Positions 18,824 to 28,818 of a DNA stretch of 64,000 nt are shown in pieces; position 1 is the stretch's first letter, and each line of letters opens with the position of its first letter. The stretch is from Sphingobacteriales bacterium (GTDB lineage Bacteria > Bacteroidota > Bacteroidia > Chitinophagales > JADIYW01). A model generated the notes under the pieces. The model was not told the DNA's origin. It was given only the letters and a program-made list of their open reading frames with translations, and did no database searches. The DNA is taken from positions 124,001 to 188,000 of the forward strand of contig JADKIQ010000005.1 in assembly GCA_016721245.1 (NCBI GenBank), read 5' to 3'. Made by a program: the position numbers and the translations under genes.

Positions 18824-20308
18824 ATGAGTTCTAAAAAAAGCAGCCTTAGCAAATCCACTCTGATTAGAAGTATACAATGCTCCAAATCTTTGTACCTATA
18901 TAAGAACAACTATAGTTTACGCGATAAACCCTCCACGACACAGCAACAAAAATTTGACCGCGGGCACCGTGTCGGGAAACTCGCACATCAGTTATTCCCA
19001 AACGGAAAAGATTGCTCTCCGCCCAATCCTTTCAGCTACGATGAATCCATTGCCGCCACCAAACTGCTGGTGCAGCAGCAATTTCCGGTGATTTATGAAG
19101 CCGCATTCAAATACAACGGCATCATGGTAGCGCTTGATATTCTGGAAAATAAAAACGGCAAATGGTACGCGCATGAAGTAAAAAGTTCGTTTCGCATTTC
19201 TAATACCTATTTATTGGATGCCGCCATTCAATATTATATCATCACCAAAAGCGGCGTGCAATTGGAAGACTTTTCCATTGTAACTATTGATAATGAATAC
19301 GTGTTTAATGGAACACTCGAAATTTCGTCTTATTTCAAAATCACATCGGTACTGACCGAAATTCAAGAACGCATTCCCTTTGTAGAAAAAACCATTGAAG
19401 AAGCTATTGCCACCTTAAGCGCAAAACAAATGCCGGAAATTGCCATAGGCGCTCATTGCACAAAACCTTATCCCTGCGATTTCCAGGGTTATTGCTGGGC
19501 GAATATACCCAAAGATGCAATCTGGTATCTGCCCGGAATTTCCATGCAGGAGAAAAGTAATTTTGTGGAGAAAGGCATTAGCACCATTCATCAGATTGAC
19601 AATATGGATGAATTGAATGCGCGCCAGAAAGTAATCATAAAGAGCTTTCAGACAAAGCAGGCACATATTGTGCAGGAAAAACTAAATGCTTTTACAGAGC
19701 ACATTCATTATCCCTTATATTATTTTGATATCGAAGCATTTCAACCGGCTGTTCCTATATTTTTAAACACGAAACCATACGACCGTATTCCGTTTTTGTA
19801 CTCGCTGCATTACAAAGAAAGCGAAAACAGTGAATTGCAGCATATCAGTTATATTTCGCCGGTGGGCAACGATGACCGGATTAACTTTATAGAACATTTT
19901 TTAAACGCCACGCAAAAAGAAGGAAAGATTTTAGTATTTAATACTTTGATGGAAAAAGGCATTTTATTTAAAATGATGAATGATTTTCCGCAGTACAAAA
20001 AACAAATAATAGAGCGCATCAACCGCATTATTGATGTGGAAATTCCATTCAAAGAACTGTACTATTACCATCCGGCGCAGCAAGGCAGTTTTTCCTTAAA
20101 AGCTATCGGCAATGCCTTATTGGGATTTGATGAATTTTCTAAAAGTGCTGTAAAAGATGGAGAAGAAGCAATGGCTGTGTATAATGAATTATTTTACTGG
20201 GAAAACAAAGAAGAAGTGAATGCCAAACTACAGCATTTAAAAACTTACTGTCAAACCGATACATTTGTGTTGTATGAAATTTTTGAGCGATTAAAAATAT
20301 TGGTTTGA
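18824..20308 (+). CDS. DUF2779-type protein: RecB/Cas4-like nuclease plus DEDD exonuclease-like domain
   Basis: A 494-residue cytoplasmic protein of the DUF2779 type. The N-terminal half looks like a PD-(D/E)xK nuclease: Cys19 in 'SIQCSKSLYLYK', active-site-like 'ALDILENKNGKWYAHEVKSS' (D...ExK), and a cysteine cluster near residue 210 ('HCTKPYPCDFQGYCW'), giving four Cys as in Cas4/AddB iron-sulfur nucleases. The C-terminal half has RNase H-fold exonuclease signs: 'YYFDIEAF', 'ILVFNTLMEKG' and 'YCQTDTFVLYEI'. Function is unknown; nucleic-acid processing is likely. It stands alone, its stop directly abutting that of porZ on the other strand. Confidence 0.85.
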   Translation: MSSKKSSLSKSTLIRSIQCSKSLYLYKNNYSLRDKPSTTQQQKFDRGHRVGKLAHQLFPNGKDCSPPNPFSYDESIAATKLLVQQQFPVIYEAAFKYNGIMVALDILENKNGKWYAHEVKSSFRISNTYLLDAAIQYYIITKSGVQLEDFSIVTIDNEYVFNGTLEISSYFKITSVLTEIQERIPFVEKTIEEAIATLSAKQMPEIAIGAHCTKPYPCDFQGYCWANIPKDAIWYLPGISMQEKSNFVEKGISTIHQIDNMDELNARQKVIIKSFQTKQAHIVQEKLNAFTEHIHYPLYYFDIEAFQPAVPIFLNTKPYDRIPFLYSLHYKESENSELQHISYISPVGNDDRINFIEHFLNATQKEGKILVFNTLMEKGILFKMMNDFPQYKKQIIERINRIIDVEIPFKELYYYHPAQQGSFSLKAIGNALLGFDEFSKSAVKDGEEAMAVYNELFYWENKEEVNAKLQHLKTYCQTDTFVLYEIFERLKILV

Positions 20309-22636
20309 TCAGTGTATCAGCACAAACTTTAGTTTCGCTGTTTCTTTTTTTCCGCTGCCTTTGCATAAGGCAAAATACACACCGGTAGCTGCACGCTCAC
20401 CGTTAATTAGTTTTCCATCCCAGACAGCTTGTCCGCCTAAAGCAGTAGTCTCGTATACTAAATTGCCACTAAAGTCAACGAATTTTACGTTACAATTATT
20501 GGGAATGCCTTTCACGGCTATGGGTCCCTCATAATCTTCCCTTACCGGATTAGGATACACATAAGGTTCTTCTGTATTATCGGAAGTTGTTGTTGCATCC
20601 GCTCTGTAACTGCAAATACCTTTTCCTGTACCGATAAATAAATCTCCGTTTTCCGGATTAATGGCCAATGCCCGGATATAATTGGACAACAAGGGAGAAT
20701 TTGTTTCACTGAAATAACGGATTGTTTTTTGTCCGTCGGCACTTACCAGAAACAAGCCGTTGTTAGTACCAATCCACTTTCTGTTAGCGGCGTCTACAGT
20801 GATGCAATTGATAATTTCATCTTCCAGCAAATTATCGCAAAACCCGCTGCCATCTTTTCTGTCTATACAAATCTGTTCGGCTTCGCAGGCATTTTCAGTC
20901 ACATATCCTGCACAGGAAATGATTCCAATGCCCTGTTCGGTACCTAACCAGATAACACCATCATTGTCTTTTGCCATACAGATTACATTATTGGCCGGTA
21001 GATTACCAAAGCCACTTCCTGTCGAAAAATTAAAGTATTGATCGTCAGATTTGTCATCAATATCTGGGCCATAATTTAAAACCTCCAAACCTCCCGAAGA
21101 AGAATTCTTCGCTATCCATATCTGGTTGTAATCATCCGCTAAAATATCTTTCACCTGTGTTTCATTATTAATAAACGGTGACCTAAAATACTGATAAGAA
21201 CCATCCGTTTTTCTGCAAACAACAGGCAAAGTGGAGTAAGCGTTAGACAACCATACATTTCCCTGAGCATCCATATCCGCCCCGGTAACTCTGAAATACT
21301 TAGACTCAGGAGGTGTAAAAGTAGATTTCAATCGATTTACCGTAAATGTTTTATCTGAAATATTATACTCCAAAATCCCGTCTGCAGCACCAAAAATAAC
21401 TTTGTTTTCTGCCGGTATAGCTTTTACAACAGCAATATCAATAAAGGAATCCAATGCCGGGGTATTGTAAATATTCAAATTATCCCAGCTATAGTCATTG
21501 CAGTAATAAACTCCATTCTTATTAAACGTATAATTCCAGTTGTCTCTGATACCGGAAGAAGCTACCCACAAAGTTCCGTTTGAGAATTCCATTTCCTTAG
21601 AGGTAATCTGAGGCGGCGCATTAGGATAACTTTGATAAAAATTACTGCCACTCTGATGGGTTAAACCTCTGTATAAATCAGCACACCAGATATTGCCGTT
21701 TTTATCATTTACTACCTGCAAAGGATAACCAATGTCTCCATCTGTAAAAAAAGTAAACGACGAACCATTCCATTTACCTACTCGGTTGTTCGTAATATTT
21801 CCACCCACCTCTTTCTGTTGTGCAATAAGCAATTGACCGTTTGAATTATTTAAATGACGGGTTACCCAGTTTGCCTCAGAAAAGAGCGTAGACCAATTTG
21901 TACCATCAAACTGATACAACGTATTTCCTACTGCGGCAATTATTTTATTTTGAAATTGAGTAATGGCTGTTGCTTCCGTTTGCGGTATTCCAACTGAATA
22001 TTGCGTCCAGTTATTAAAGTTTAACAAATTCAAAGTTGATGTTATTTTTCCACTTACTACGCCTTTTGTCGTAGCACAATAAATAAAATTGTCATCTGCC
22101 CAAACGGCATTTACTTTGTAAGTGGATAAACCGTCGTTAAAAATATCTGTTTCTGCAATTTCCTGTTTTACCAGATCAATCTTCAGTAACCCGAATCCAG
22201 TAGCAACATATGCCTTCCCGTTTATACAATATATATGGTAGACATTTTTATCACCGGCAATCATTGCATTTTTCAGGTAGGGTAGGTTGGTGATTTTGCC
22301 ATTGTGTATTAAATCTATATTTGAATTGGTATAAGCAATCACCAACGTCGAAGTTGCCGTATCATAACCTACCTGAGCGACAAAAACCTCTGCCAGGCCA
22401 CTAACTTTAGTATATTTTTCCAGAAAAAAATTCTCGCTGTTTACCCCAATGACTCCGTTTCCACATCCTGCATATATGTAATCTTTACTCTGACAAACGG
22501 AAGTAGCATTTTGCAGCGGCAGATGCGCTGTCCAGGTTCCCAAAGGCAGGTTTTGTGCACCCGACAAATGCCACAAACAGCAACACAAAACGAGCGTTAT
22601 TTTATAAAAAACAGTATGCACGGAATAAAACTTCAT
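20309..22636 (-). CDS. porZ: PorZ-like T9SS surface beta-propeller protein
   Basis: A 775-residue secreted protein with signal peptide ('ITLVLCCCLWHLSGAQ'), two beta-propeller domains of the two-component-regulator type ('VYHIYCINGKAYVATGFGLL', 'KIWLGTEQGIG'-like blades, 'GDLFIGTGKGICSYRAD') and a C-terminal sorting-type domain at 'PYVYPNPVREDY'. Length, N-terminus ('LPLGTWTAHLP') and layout match PorZ, which in Porphyromonas works with the PorU sortase, PorV and PorQ at the cell surface and helps deliver anionic LPS to secreted cargo. The cargo proteins in this window would be its clients. An ordinary propeller T9SS cargo is the alternative. Confidence 0.8.
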   Translation of the reverse strand: MKFYSVHTVFYKITLVLCCCLWHLSGAQNLPLGTWTAHLPLQNATSVCQSKDYIYAGCGNGVIGVNSENFFLEKYTKVSGLAEVFVAQVGYDTATSTLVIAYTNSNIDLIHNGKITNLPYLKNAMIAGDKNVYHIYCINGKAYVATGFGLLKIDLVKQEIAETDIFNDGLSTYKVNAVWADDNFIYCATTKGVVSGKITSTLNLLNFNNWTQYSVGIPQTEATAITQFQNKIIAAVGNTLYQFDGTNWSTLFSEANWVTRHLNNSNGQLLIAQQKEVGGNITNNRVGKWNGSSFTFFTDGDIGYPLQVVNDKNGNIWCADLYRGLTHQSGSNFYQSYPNAPPQITSKEMEFSNGTLWVASSGIRDNWNYTFNKNGVYYCNDYSWDNLNIYNTPALDSFIDIAVVKAIPAENKVIFGAADGILEYNISDKTFTVNRLKSTFTPPESKYFRVTGADMDAQGNVWLSNAYSTLPVVCRKTDGSYQYFRSPFINNETQVKDILADDYNQIWIAKNSSSGGLEVLNYGPDIDDKSDDQYFNFSTGSGFGNLPANNVICMAKDNDGVIWLGTEQGIGIISCAGYVTENACEAEQICIDRKDGSGFCDNLLEDEIINCITVDAANRKWIGTNNGLFLVSADGQKTIRYFSETNSPLLSNYIRALAINPENGDLFIGTGKGICSYRADATTTSDNTEEPYVYPNPVREDYEGPIAVKGIPNNCNVKFVDFSGNLVYETTALGGQAVWDGKLINGERAATGVYFALCKGSGKKETAKLKFVLIH

Positions 22637-22729
22637 TTTCAGCTTAAATTGTTTCCAAATCTATGAATTTTAAACGAGAAAGCGGGAATATATTAACGGC
22701 CAAAATCTACTATTTAGTGTGCTTTTTCG

Positions 22730-22737
22730 TATCTTTG
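22730..22737 (+). promoter_or_regulatory. -7 promoter element for ileS
   Basis: TATCTTTG matches the Bacteroidota -7 consensus TAnnTTTG exactly, 26 bp before the ileS ATG; I see no good -33 element. A GAAGGAG ribosome-binding site follows at 22751. Confidence 0.55.
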
Positions 22738-22763
22738 CGCAAATTTTTTTGAAGGAGAACGAT

Positions 22764-25700
22764 ATGTCGAACGCAAAGCAATACAGAGAAATAAAAAATA
22801 TTACCCAAACGCAAATTGAGCAGGAAATTGCCGCTTTTTGGCAATCTCAGCATATTTTCGAGCAGAGTGTTTCTGCCCGTGAAGGAAAACCGCCCTATGT
22901 TTTTTACGAAGGACCGCCAAGTGCCAACGGATTGCCGGGTATTCACCATGTTTTAGCACGTTCCCTAAAAGACATTTTCTGCCGTTTTAAGACCTTACAG
23001 GGTTTTCAGGTAAAACGAAAAGGCGGCTGGGATACACATGGCCTGCCGGTTGAGTTGCAGGTAGAAAAATTGCTGGGCATTACCAAAAAAGACATCGGCA
23101 CCAAAATTTCCGTGGCAGAATACAATCAGAAATGCCGCGAGGAAGTAATGAAGTTTAAAGATATCTGGGACAACCTTACCGTAAAAATGGGGTACTGGGT
23201 AGACTTAGACAATCCTTATATCACTTTCGACAATAATTACATCGAAAGCGTGTGGTGGATTTTAAAGGAACTGTACAAAAAAGATTTATTGTACAAAGGC
23301 TATAAAATACAGCCCTACTCTCCTGCTGCCGGTACTGGTTTAAGTTCCGCAGAGTTAAACTTGCCGGGTTGCTACAAAGACGTTAAGGATACGAGTGCGG
23401 TGGCGCAGTTTAAGATTAGTCCACATAGTCAATAATTCATCTTTTCGATATAAAAATGGAAATATTATTTTTAGCTTGGACAACAACACCTGGACCTTAC
23501 CATCCAATACAGCCCTTGGCTGTTGGAAAAAAATTGAATATGTTTTAGTAAAAACATTTAATCCATCACCTGGTAAAGGTCAATCTTATTTTATGGCTAA
23601 AGAATTATTCATAAATATTTTCAGCCGGAAAACGAAAATAAAGAGTTCTCATCTTATCAAAATGATGGAAAGAATTTACCATATCAAATTTTAGCTGCTT
23701 TCAAAGGAAAAGATTTGGCCGGCATCCGTTACGAACAATTATTACCGTTTGAAGCTAACTCAAGAGATAAAATTGAAGGTGATGCCTTCAAAGTCATCCT
23801 CGGTGATTTTGTAACCACCTCTGACGGTACCGGTATCGTGCACATCGCACCGAGCTTTGGTGCCGATGACATGAAAGTGGCAGGAGAAAATGGCATCGGC
23901 TCATTAACGCTGGTAGATACAGAAGGTAAATTTATTGAGGGCGTAGGTGAGTTTTCCGGCAGATATGTGAAAGATTACAAAGACGAACCCAACTATGTTT
24001 CCGTTGATATCGACATTTCCGTAAAACTGAAACAGGAAAACAGAGCATTTAAAATAGAAAAATACGAACACTCCTATCCGCACTGCTGGCGCACCGACAA
24101 GCCGGTTATTTACTACCCTTTAGACTCCTGGTTTATCCGGGTAACGGCCGTGAAAGAACGCATGGTGGAATTAAATAAAACCATCAACTGGAAACCGGAA
24201 AGCACAGGAACCGGTCGTTTCGGACAGTGGCTGGAAAACTTAATCGACTGGAATTTATCGCGCACCAGATACTGGGGAACGCCTTTAAATATCTGGAGAA
24301 CGGAAGACAAAGAAGAGGAAATGTGTATCGGTTCTGTAGAAGAACTGAAAGCGGAAATGCAAAAATCCATCGCGGCTGGTTTTTTATCCAAAGATATTCT
24401 GGATCAATCCTTTGATTTACACAAACCGTTTGTAGATGATATTATTTTGGTTTCCGCATCCGGAAAACCCATGAAACGCGAAAGCGATTTAATTGACGTT
24501 TGGTTTGACTCAGGTGCCATGCCGTATGCGCAATGGCATTTCCCTTTTGAAAATAAAGAAACGTTCGAAAAATCCTTCCCGGCTGATTTTATTGCGGAAG
24601 GCGTTGACCAGACACGTGGCTGGTTTTATACTTTACATGCAATTGCTACAATGCTATTTGACTCCGTTGCGTACAAGAATGTAATGTCGAACGGATTGGT
24701 GCTGGACAAAAACGGCAACAAGATGTCGAAATCCAAAGGCAATGCCGTGGATCCGTTCATCACTTTAGATAAATATGGTGCCGATGTTACCCGCTGGTAC
24801 ATGGTTTCCAATTCTCAGCCTTGGGATAACTTAAAATTTGATGAAGAGGGACTGGCTGAAACGTCCAGAAAATTATTCGGCACTCTTTACAATACGTATA
24901 ATTTCTTTGCAATTTATGCCAATATAGATGGTTTTGTAATCGACAAAGACAATACTACACCTTTAGCAGACCGTGCCGAAATTGACCGCTGGGTGATTTC
25001 AAAACTGCACAGTTTAATCAAGGAAGTAACGGAATGTTATGAGGATTACGAACCGACCAAAGCGGCACGTGCCGTGGAAGATTTCGTCATTGAACATTTA
25101 TCCAACTGGTATGTACGCTTATGCCGAAGAAGATTCTGGGGCAACGAATTATCACAAGACAAGAAGGCGGCATTTGAAACGCTGCATGAATGCTTAACTG
25201 TAGTTGTTCAGCTCATGAGCCCGATTGCACCATTCTTTAGCGACTGGTTATGGCAGAGTTTATTATCTACAGATTCTTCTATTCACATTTCCGATTTGAA
25301 AAAATCTGAGGTGAATTTAATCGACAAGAAATTAGAACAACGCATGGAATGGGCACAGGAAATTTCTTCACTGGTTCTATCCCTTAGAAAAAAGACAAAA
25401 ATAAAGGTTCGTCAGCCGCTGCAAAAAATATTGATTCCTGCTATCGACAAAGATTTCATTGAGCAGGTAGATAAAGTAAAAACATTGATTCTGGCAGAAG
25501 TAAACGTAAAAGAAATTGAATATATCAGCGATACTTCTGGAATCATCTCTAAAAAGATAAAACCTAATTTCAAGTTGCTGGGTAAAAAATTAGGCGGCAA
25601 AATGAAACTCGCTTCAGAACATATTCAGCATCTATCTAATGAAGAAATCAATCAATTAGAGCAAAAAGGCAGTTTTGACATTAGCCTGGATGGTGAAATA

Positions 25701-26069
25701 TTTAATATCTTACTCGAAGAAGTAGAAATTATCTCGGATGATATTCAGGGATGGCTGGTGGCCACCAACAATGGTATCACCGTTGCATTAGATATTCATA
25801 TTTCAGAAGGTTTGAAGAATGAAGGTTTTGCCCGGGAAATTGTCAATAAAATCCAGACAGAGCGTAAAGAGTCTGATTTTGAAGTTACTGACAAAATCAT
25901 TTTGCATGTGCAAAATCAATTGGTTCTCAATGGCGTTCTGAATAGTTATAAAGAATATATTTGCAACGAAACTTTAGCAAACGATATTTTGTTTAGTGAT
26001 AATCTGTCAACCGCTAAAGATTTTGATATCAACGGAGAACTATTAAAATTATTCATTCAAAAAGTGTAG
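22764..26069 (+). pseudogene. ileS: Isoleucyl-tRNA synthetase, reading frame broken by several indels
   Basis: Charges tRNA-Ile in the cytoplasm. The first part (22764-23435) carries the HIGH-type signature ('GPPSANGLPGIHH') and the second (frame open to 26069) has KMSKS ('NGNKMSKSKGNAV') and the anticodon-binding end. Between about 23420 and 23616 the family sequence continues but hops between frames: 'NGN', 'LFLAWTTTP' and 'WTLPSNTAL' lie in different frames around one missing T near 23490, and the right frame returns by 23616 ('YFQPENENKEFSSY'). Both ends are in the same frame, so the total is 1102 codons, normal for this family. A single essential gene is unlikely to be truly dead; sequence errors, or a second ileS elsewhere, would explain it. 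The ATG at 22764 follows a good GAAGGAG site. Confidence 0.85.
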
Positions 26070-26072
26070 AAG

Positions 26073-27065
26073 ATGGCAAAAGTGATTAAGAAAACGAAAC
26101 CCGCCCCTAAGAAAGCTCCTGCTAAAAAAGCAGCAGCTAAACCTGCACCTAAAAAAGCGGTGGCTAAAAAAGCGCCTGTTAAGGCTCCTGCCAAACCTGT
26201 AAAGAAAGCAGTGCCTGCTAAAAAAGTGGTAAAACCAGCAGCTAAAGCTAAGCCCGTAGCTAAAAAAGCAGTGGTAAAAGCTAAACCAGTTGCTAAAAAG
26301 GTAGTAAAACCTGCAGCTAAGGCTAAACCAGTTGCTAAAAAAGTGGTCGCAAAAGCTAAACCAAAGGCTGTGGTAAAACCGGTTCCCAAAAAAGCAGCGG
26401 TGAAAGTCGCTCCAAAACCGGCCGCTAAAGCACCGGCAAAAAAAGCGGTGGTTAAGGTTGCTCCGAAACCGGCAGTAAAAAAGCCTGCTCCCAAAGCAGT
26501 GGTAAAACCGACACCGAAAGTAGCCGTTAAAGTTGCTCCAAAACCAGCAGTTAAAATTGAACCAAAAAAGATAGCAGTTAAGCCGGAACCAAAAAAAGCG
26601 GAACCAAAACCTTTTGTTAAACCGGCACACAAAACACCCACAGAAATAGCACATCATATCTCTACGCAAAGACATATACACGATGTTAAACCACTCATGG
26701 ATGTTATTGTAACAAGATATAGTGATGCAGATTTGGCAATTTTCAAAGAAGTGATTCTGAAAAAAATCGCGAAAGCAAAAGAAGAAATTGATTTTTACAC
26801 CGATCAGATTAAAAATTCTTCTGAATCTGAAACACAGTTTGCCAGTATTGACGATGGTTCCATGACCTCTGAAAGAGAAAACATGAACCAGATTGTAGTG
26901 CGCATGCAAAAACTGATTTCACACCTGGAAAGTGCATTGGTACGTATCGAAAATAAATCTTACGGAATTTGCCGCGAAACCGGCAAACTGATTCCGAAAG
27001 AAAGATTATTGGTCGTGCCGCATGCTACATTGAGCGTGGAAGGCAAGAAAATGGAGAAAAAATAA
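26073..27065 (+). CDS. DksA/TraR-like protein with histone H1-like Lys/Ala/Pro tail
   Basis: A 330-residue protein in two halves. Residues 1-190 are almost only K, A, P and V in short repeats ('AKAKPVAKKVV', 'KVAPKPAVK'), like the histone H1-type tails of bacterial DNA-binding proteins. Residues about 205-330 form a DksA/TraR-like coiled-coil domain ('EVILKKIAKAKEEIDFY') ending in 'YGICRETGKLIPKERLLVVPHATLS'-type sequence, whose zinc finger keeps only one of four Cys, as often in Bacteroidota homologues. It starts 3 bp after ileS, so it is likely cotranscribed with it. A role in RNA-polymerase control or nucleoid binding is inferred. The long opposite-strand frames here are repeat artefacts. 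Confidence 0.85.
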   Translation: MAKVIKKTKPAPKKAPAKKAAAKPAPKKAVAKKAPVKAPAKPVKKAVPAKKVVKPAAKAKPVAKKAVVKAKPVAKKVVKPAAKAKPVAKKVVAKAKPKAVVKPVPKKAAVKVAPKPAAKAPAKKAVVKVAPKPAVKKPAPKAVVKPTPKVAVKVAPKPAVKIEPKKIAVKPEPKKAEPKPFVKPAHKTPTEIAHHISTQRHIHDVKPLMDVIVTRYSDADLAIFKEVILKKIAKAKEEIDFYTDQIKNSSESETQFASIDDGSMTSERENMNQIVVRMQKLISHLESALVRIENKSYGICRETGKLIPKERLLVVPHATLSVEGKKMEKK

Positions 27066-27091
27066 TCTTATTGTAAATAAGAAATAAACAG

Positions 27092-27131
27092 AAAGCCAGT
27101 AAAGACATTTATCTTTATTGGCTTTAATTTT
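27092..27131 (+). terminator. Terminator after the ileS/dksA-like operon
   Basis: Arms AAAGCCAGTAAAGA and TCTTTATTGGCTTT pair over 14 bp with one G-T wobble and a 6-nt loop, followed by AATTTTTAA. Confidence 0.7.
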
Positions 27132-27168
27132 TAATTCGAAACGGTGTCATTAATAATTAAAAAGTACT

Positions 27169-27828
27169 ATGAGTAAGAAAGTAATCGCCGTTCTGACAAT
27201 CGTTTTATCGCTGGTGATAGATCAGGTGACAAAAATATGGGTGAAGCTGACCATGCAAAGTGGTGATGAATTCTCCTACATCGGAAACTGGGCGCGCATT
27301 CATTTCGTGGAAAATGAAGGAATGGCCTTTGGAATGAGCTTTGGAGCTGGTATGGGGAAATTTTTACTAACCTTTTTCAGAATCATTGCGGTGGGTTTTA
27401 TTTCCTATTATCTCGCACAACAGATTAAAGATAAAAAATCATCAAAGGGTTTTGTCTTTGCTTTGTCCTTGATTCTGGTAGGTGCCGTTGGAAACATAAT
27501 AGACAGTATTTTTTACGGACATATTTTTTCGCACAGCGACGGGCAGGTGGCCAAACTTTTCCCTTTGGGCGGCGGTTATGCCAGCTGGTTTCACGGCAGA
27601 GTGGTGGATATGTTTTACTTCCCTATCTATAGAGGTATTTTACCAAACTGGATTCCATTTTTTGGCGGAAAATTCTTCGAGTTTTTTCAGTTTATCTTTA
27701 ATGTGGCAGATGCCTGTATTACGATTGGCGTATTCATTATTTTAATTTTCCAGAAGAAGTTTTTTAAGGAAGAGACGAAAGCAATCAGTACCGAAGAAAC
27801 CACTGAAGAAGCAGTTCAACCTGCATAA
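27169..27828 (+). CDS. lspA: Lipoprotein signal peptidase (signal peptidase II)
   Basis: A 219-residue inner-membrane aspartic peptidase that removes signal peptides from prolipoproteins. Membrane helices are visible at the N-terminus ('AVLTIVLSLVIDQVTKIWV'), the middle and the end. The catalytic aspartates sit in 'GAVGNIIDSIFYG' (Asp112) and 'FNVADACITIG' (Asp181), with 'GRVVDMFYFP' between. It is longer than many LspA because of a central loop and a charged C-terminal tail, common in Bacteroidota. It follows a terminator, so it has its own promoter. It would mature lipoproteins such as those at 34657 and 45193. Confidence 0.95.
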   Translation: MSKKVIAVLTIVLSLVIDQVTKIWVKLTMQSGDEFSYIGNWARIHFVENEGMAFGMSFGAGMGKFLLTFFRIIAVGFISYYLAQQIKDKKSSKGFVFALSLILVGAVGNIIDSIFYGHIFSHSDGQVAKLFPLGGGYASWFHGRVVDMFYFPIYRGILPNWIPFFGGKFFEFFQFIFNVADACITIGVFIILIFQKKFFKEETKAISTEETTEEAVQPA

Positions 27829-27917
27829 AAAAGATAGACCTTACCCCGCACTTTTTACAGTTTAGAATAAGGTCTTGTCCCCCAACTGGACTACTTAAAT
27901 TTTCAATTTTTGGATTA

Positions 27918-28661
27918 TCAATACATGACTGTTATTTTGGCGTTGGAGGATTTCTTTGAGTTTGGATCATTTTCTGTTATAACGACTACGTATTTTCCTT
28001 GTAGCAACGGCATCTCATCAAATCGTATAAAGTTGTCTCCGTTAATCAGGCTTTGTGCTATTTTCTGAGAAAACTCGCCGTTTGATTTATACAGATTTAC
28101 ATTTACATCTTTGAAATTAGTTGCCTTTATAAAATAGTTTTTTGTGATAGAACTGTTCAAATCAACTGTAAAAATCTGATTCATTTTTACTTCATAATTG
28201 CTCGTTGTATTAGAGAATTTCAGCTCTGAAAGCAATATTTCCGTATTCATGTTATTAGAGAACACTATAGAACTGATTCTTGCTTTACCGTTTTGCATTA
28301 TTTGATTGGAAACATAAGCCAGCACAGGTACTTCGTACAATTTTCTGGATTCATTTACCTGAATATCTTTAGTGATTTTCTGCTGATGAACACCATCTGT
28401 GATATGAATATCTACCGTTACTAATGTAGATCCGCCTTCACAGCTAAACTGAATAAATTTTGGAATTGCAGCTGCAACATCACTGTAGCTACAGGTAATA
28501 GTGTAGGGTGCTGCTTGCGTTAGACTTGCATCTACCTTATGTGAAGTATTGTCTGCGCTGATATAACAGAGCATACTACTATTTAAAGACGGTTGCGCTT
28601 GTACAATTGTTATTGATAAAATTGCTAGTACACGCGCCATGAGAGTTAAGGGTTTTAACAT
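27918..28661 (-). CDS. Secreted protein of unknown function
   Basis: A 247-residue protein. The N-terminus is signal-like ('MARVLAILSITIVQAQPS', with possible starts at residues 1 or 8). The mature part is beta-rich with no recognised domain ('STLVTVDIHITDGVHQQK', 'YEVPVLAYVSNQIMQNG') and ends in a segment like a degenerate sorting or Ig-like domain ('NGDNFIRFDEMPLLQGKYVVVITEND'), which recalls T9SS C-terminal domains but lacks the YPNP start. It lies between lspA (convergent) and the alkyltransferase-like gene (divergent). Confidence 0.6.
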   Translation of the reverse strand: MLKPLTLMARVLAILSITIVQAQPSLNSSMLCYISADNTSHKVDASLTQAAPYTITCSYSDVAAAIPKFIQFSCEGGSTLVTVDIHITDGVHQQKITKDIQVNESRKLYEVPVLAYVSNQIMQNGKARISSIVFSNNMNTEILLSELKFSNTTSNYEVKMNQIFTVDLNSSITKNYFIKATNFKDVNVNLYKSNGEFSQKIAQSLINGDNFIRFDEMPLLQGKYVVVITENDPNSKKSSNAKITVMY

Positions 28662-28761
28662 GGCACTGGGTTTTTATGTAAAGCAAAGGTAGTATGCATT
28701 TTTGGATTTGTCAACACTTTCTTGAAAAAAAATTTAATTATTTTTATAAACCGGACTTAGC

Positions 28762-28797
28762 TTTTGCGTCAAGCTATCAATAAAATCTATACTTTAG
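28762..28797 (+). promoter_or_regulatory. Possible promoter of the alkyltransferase-like gene
   Basis: TTTTG, a 21-bp spacer and TATACTTTAG resemble the phylum's -33/-7 elements; the ATG is 21 bp further on. Confidence 0.4.
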
Positions 28798-28818
28798 CGG
28801 TAGAAAAAAAATTCCTGC

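Noticed and set aside
26049..26909. Long - strand reading frames opposite the Lys/Ala/Pro-rich gene
   Set aside because: They are by-products of the K/A/P codon repeats: their translations are Phe/Cys/Arg- or Gly/Ala/Thr-rich repeats with no known domain, while the + strand protein ends in a recognisable DksA-like domain.
27836..27875. Terminator after lspA (AGACCTTA ... TAAGGTCT)
   Set aside because: The loop is about 24 nt and no T-run follows, so I do not list it as a feature; a weak stem is possible.
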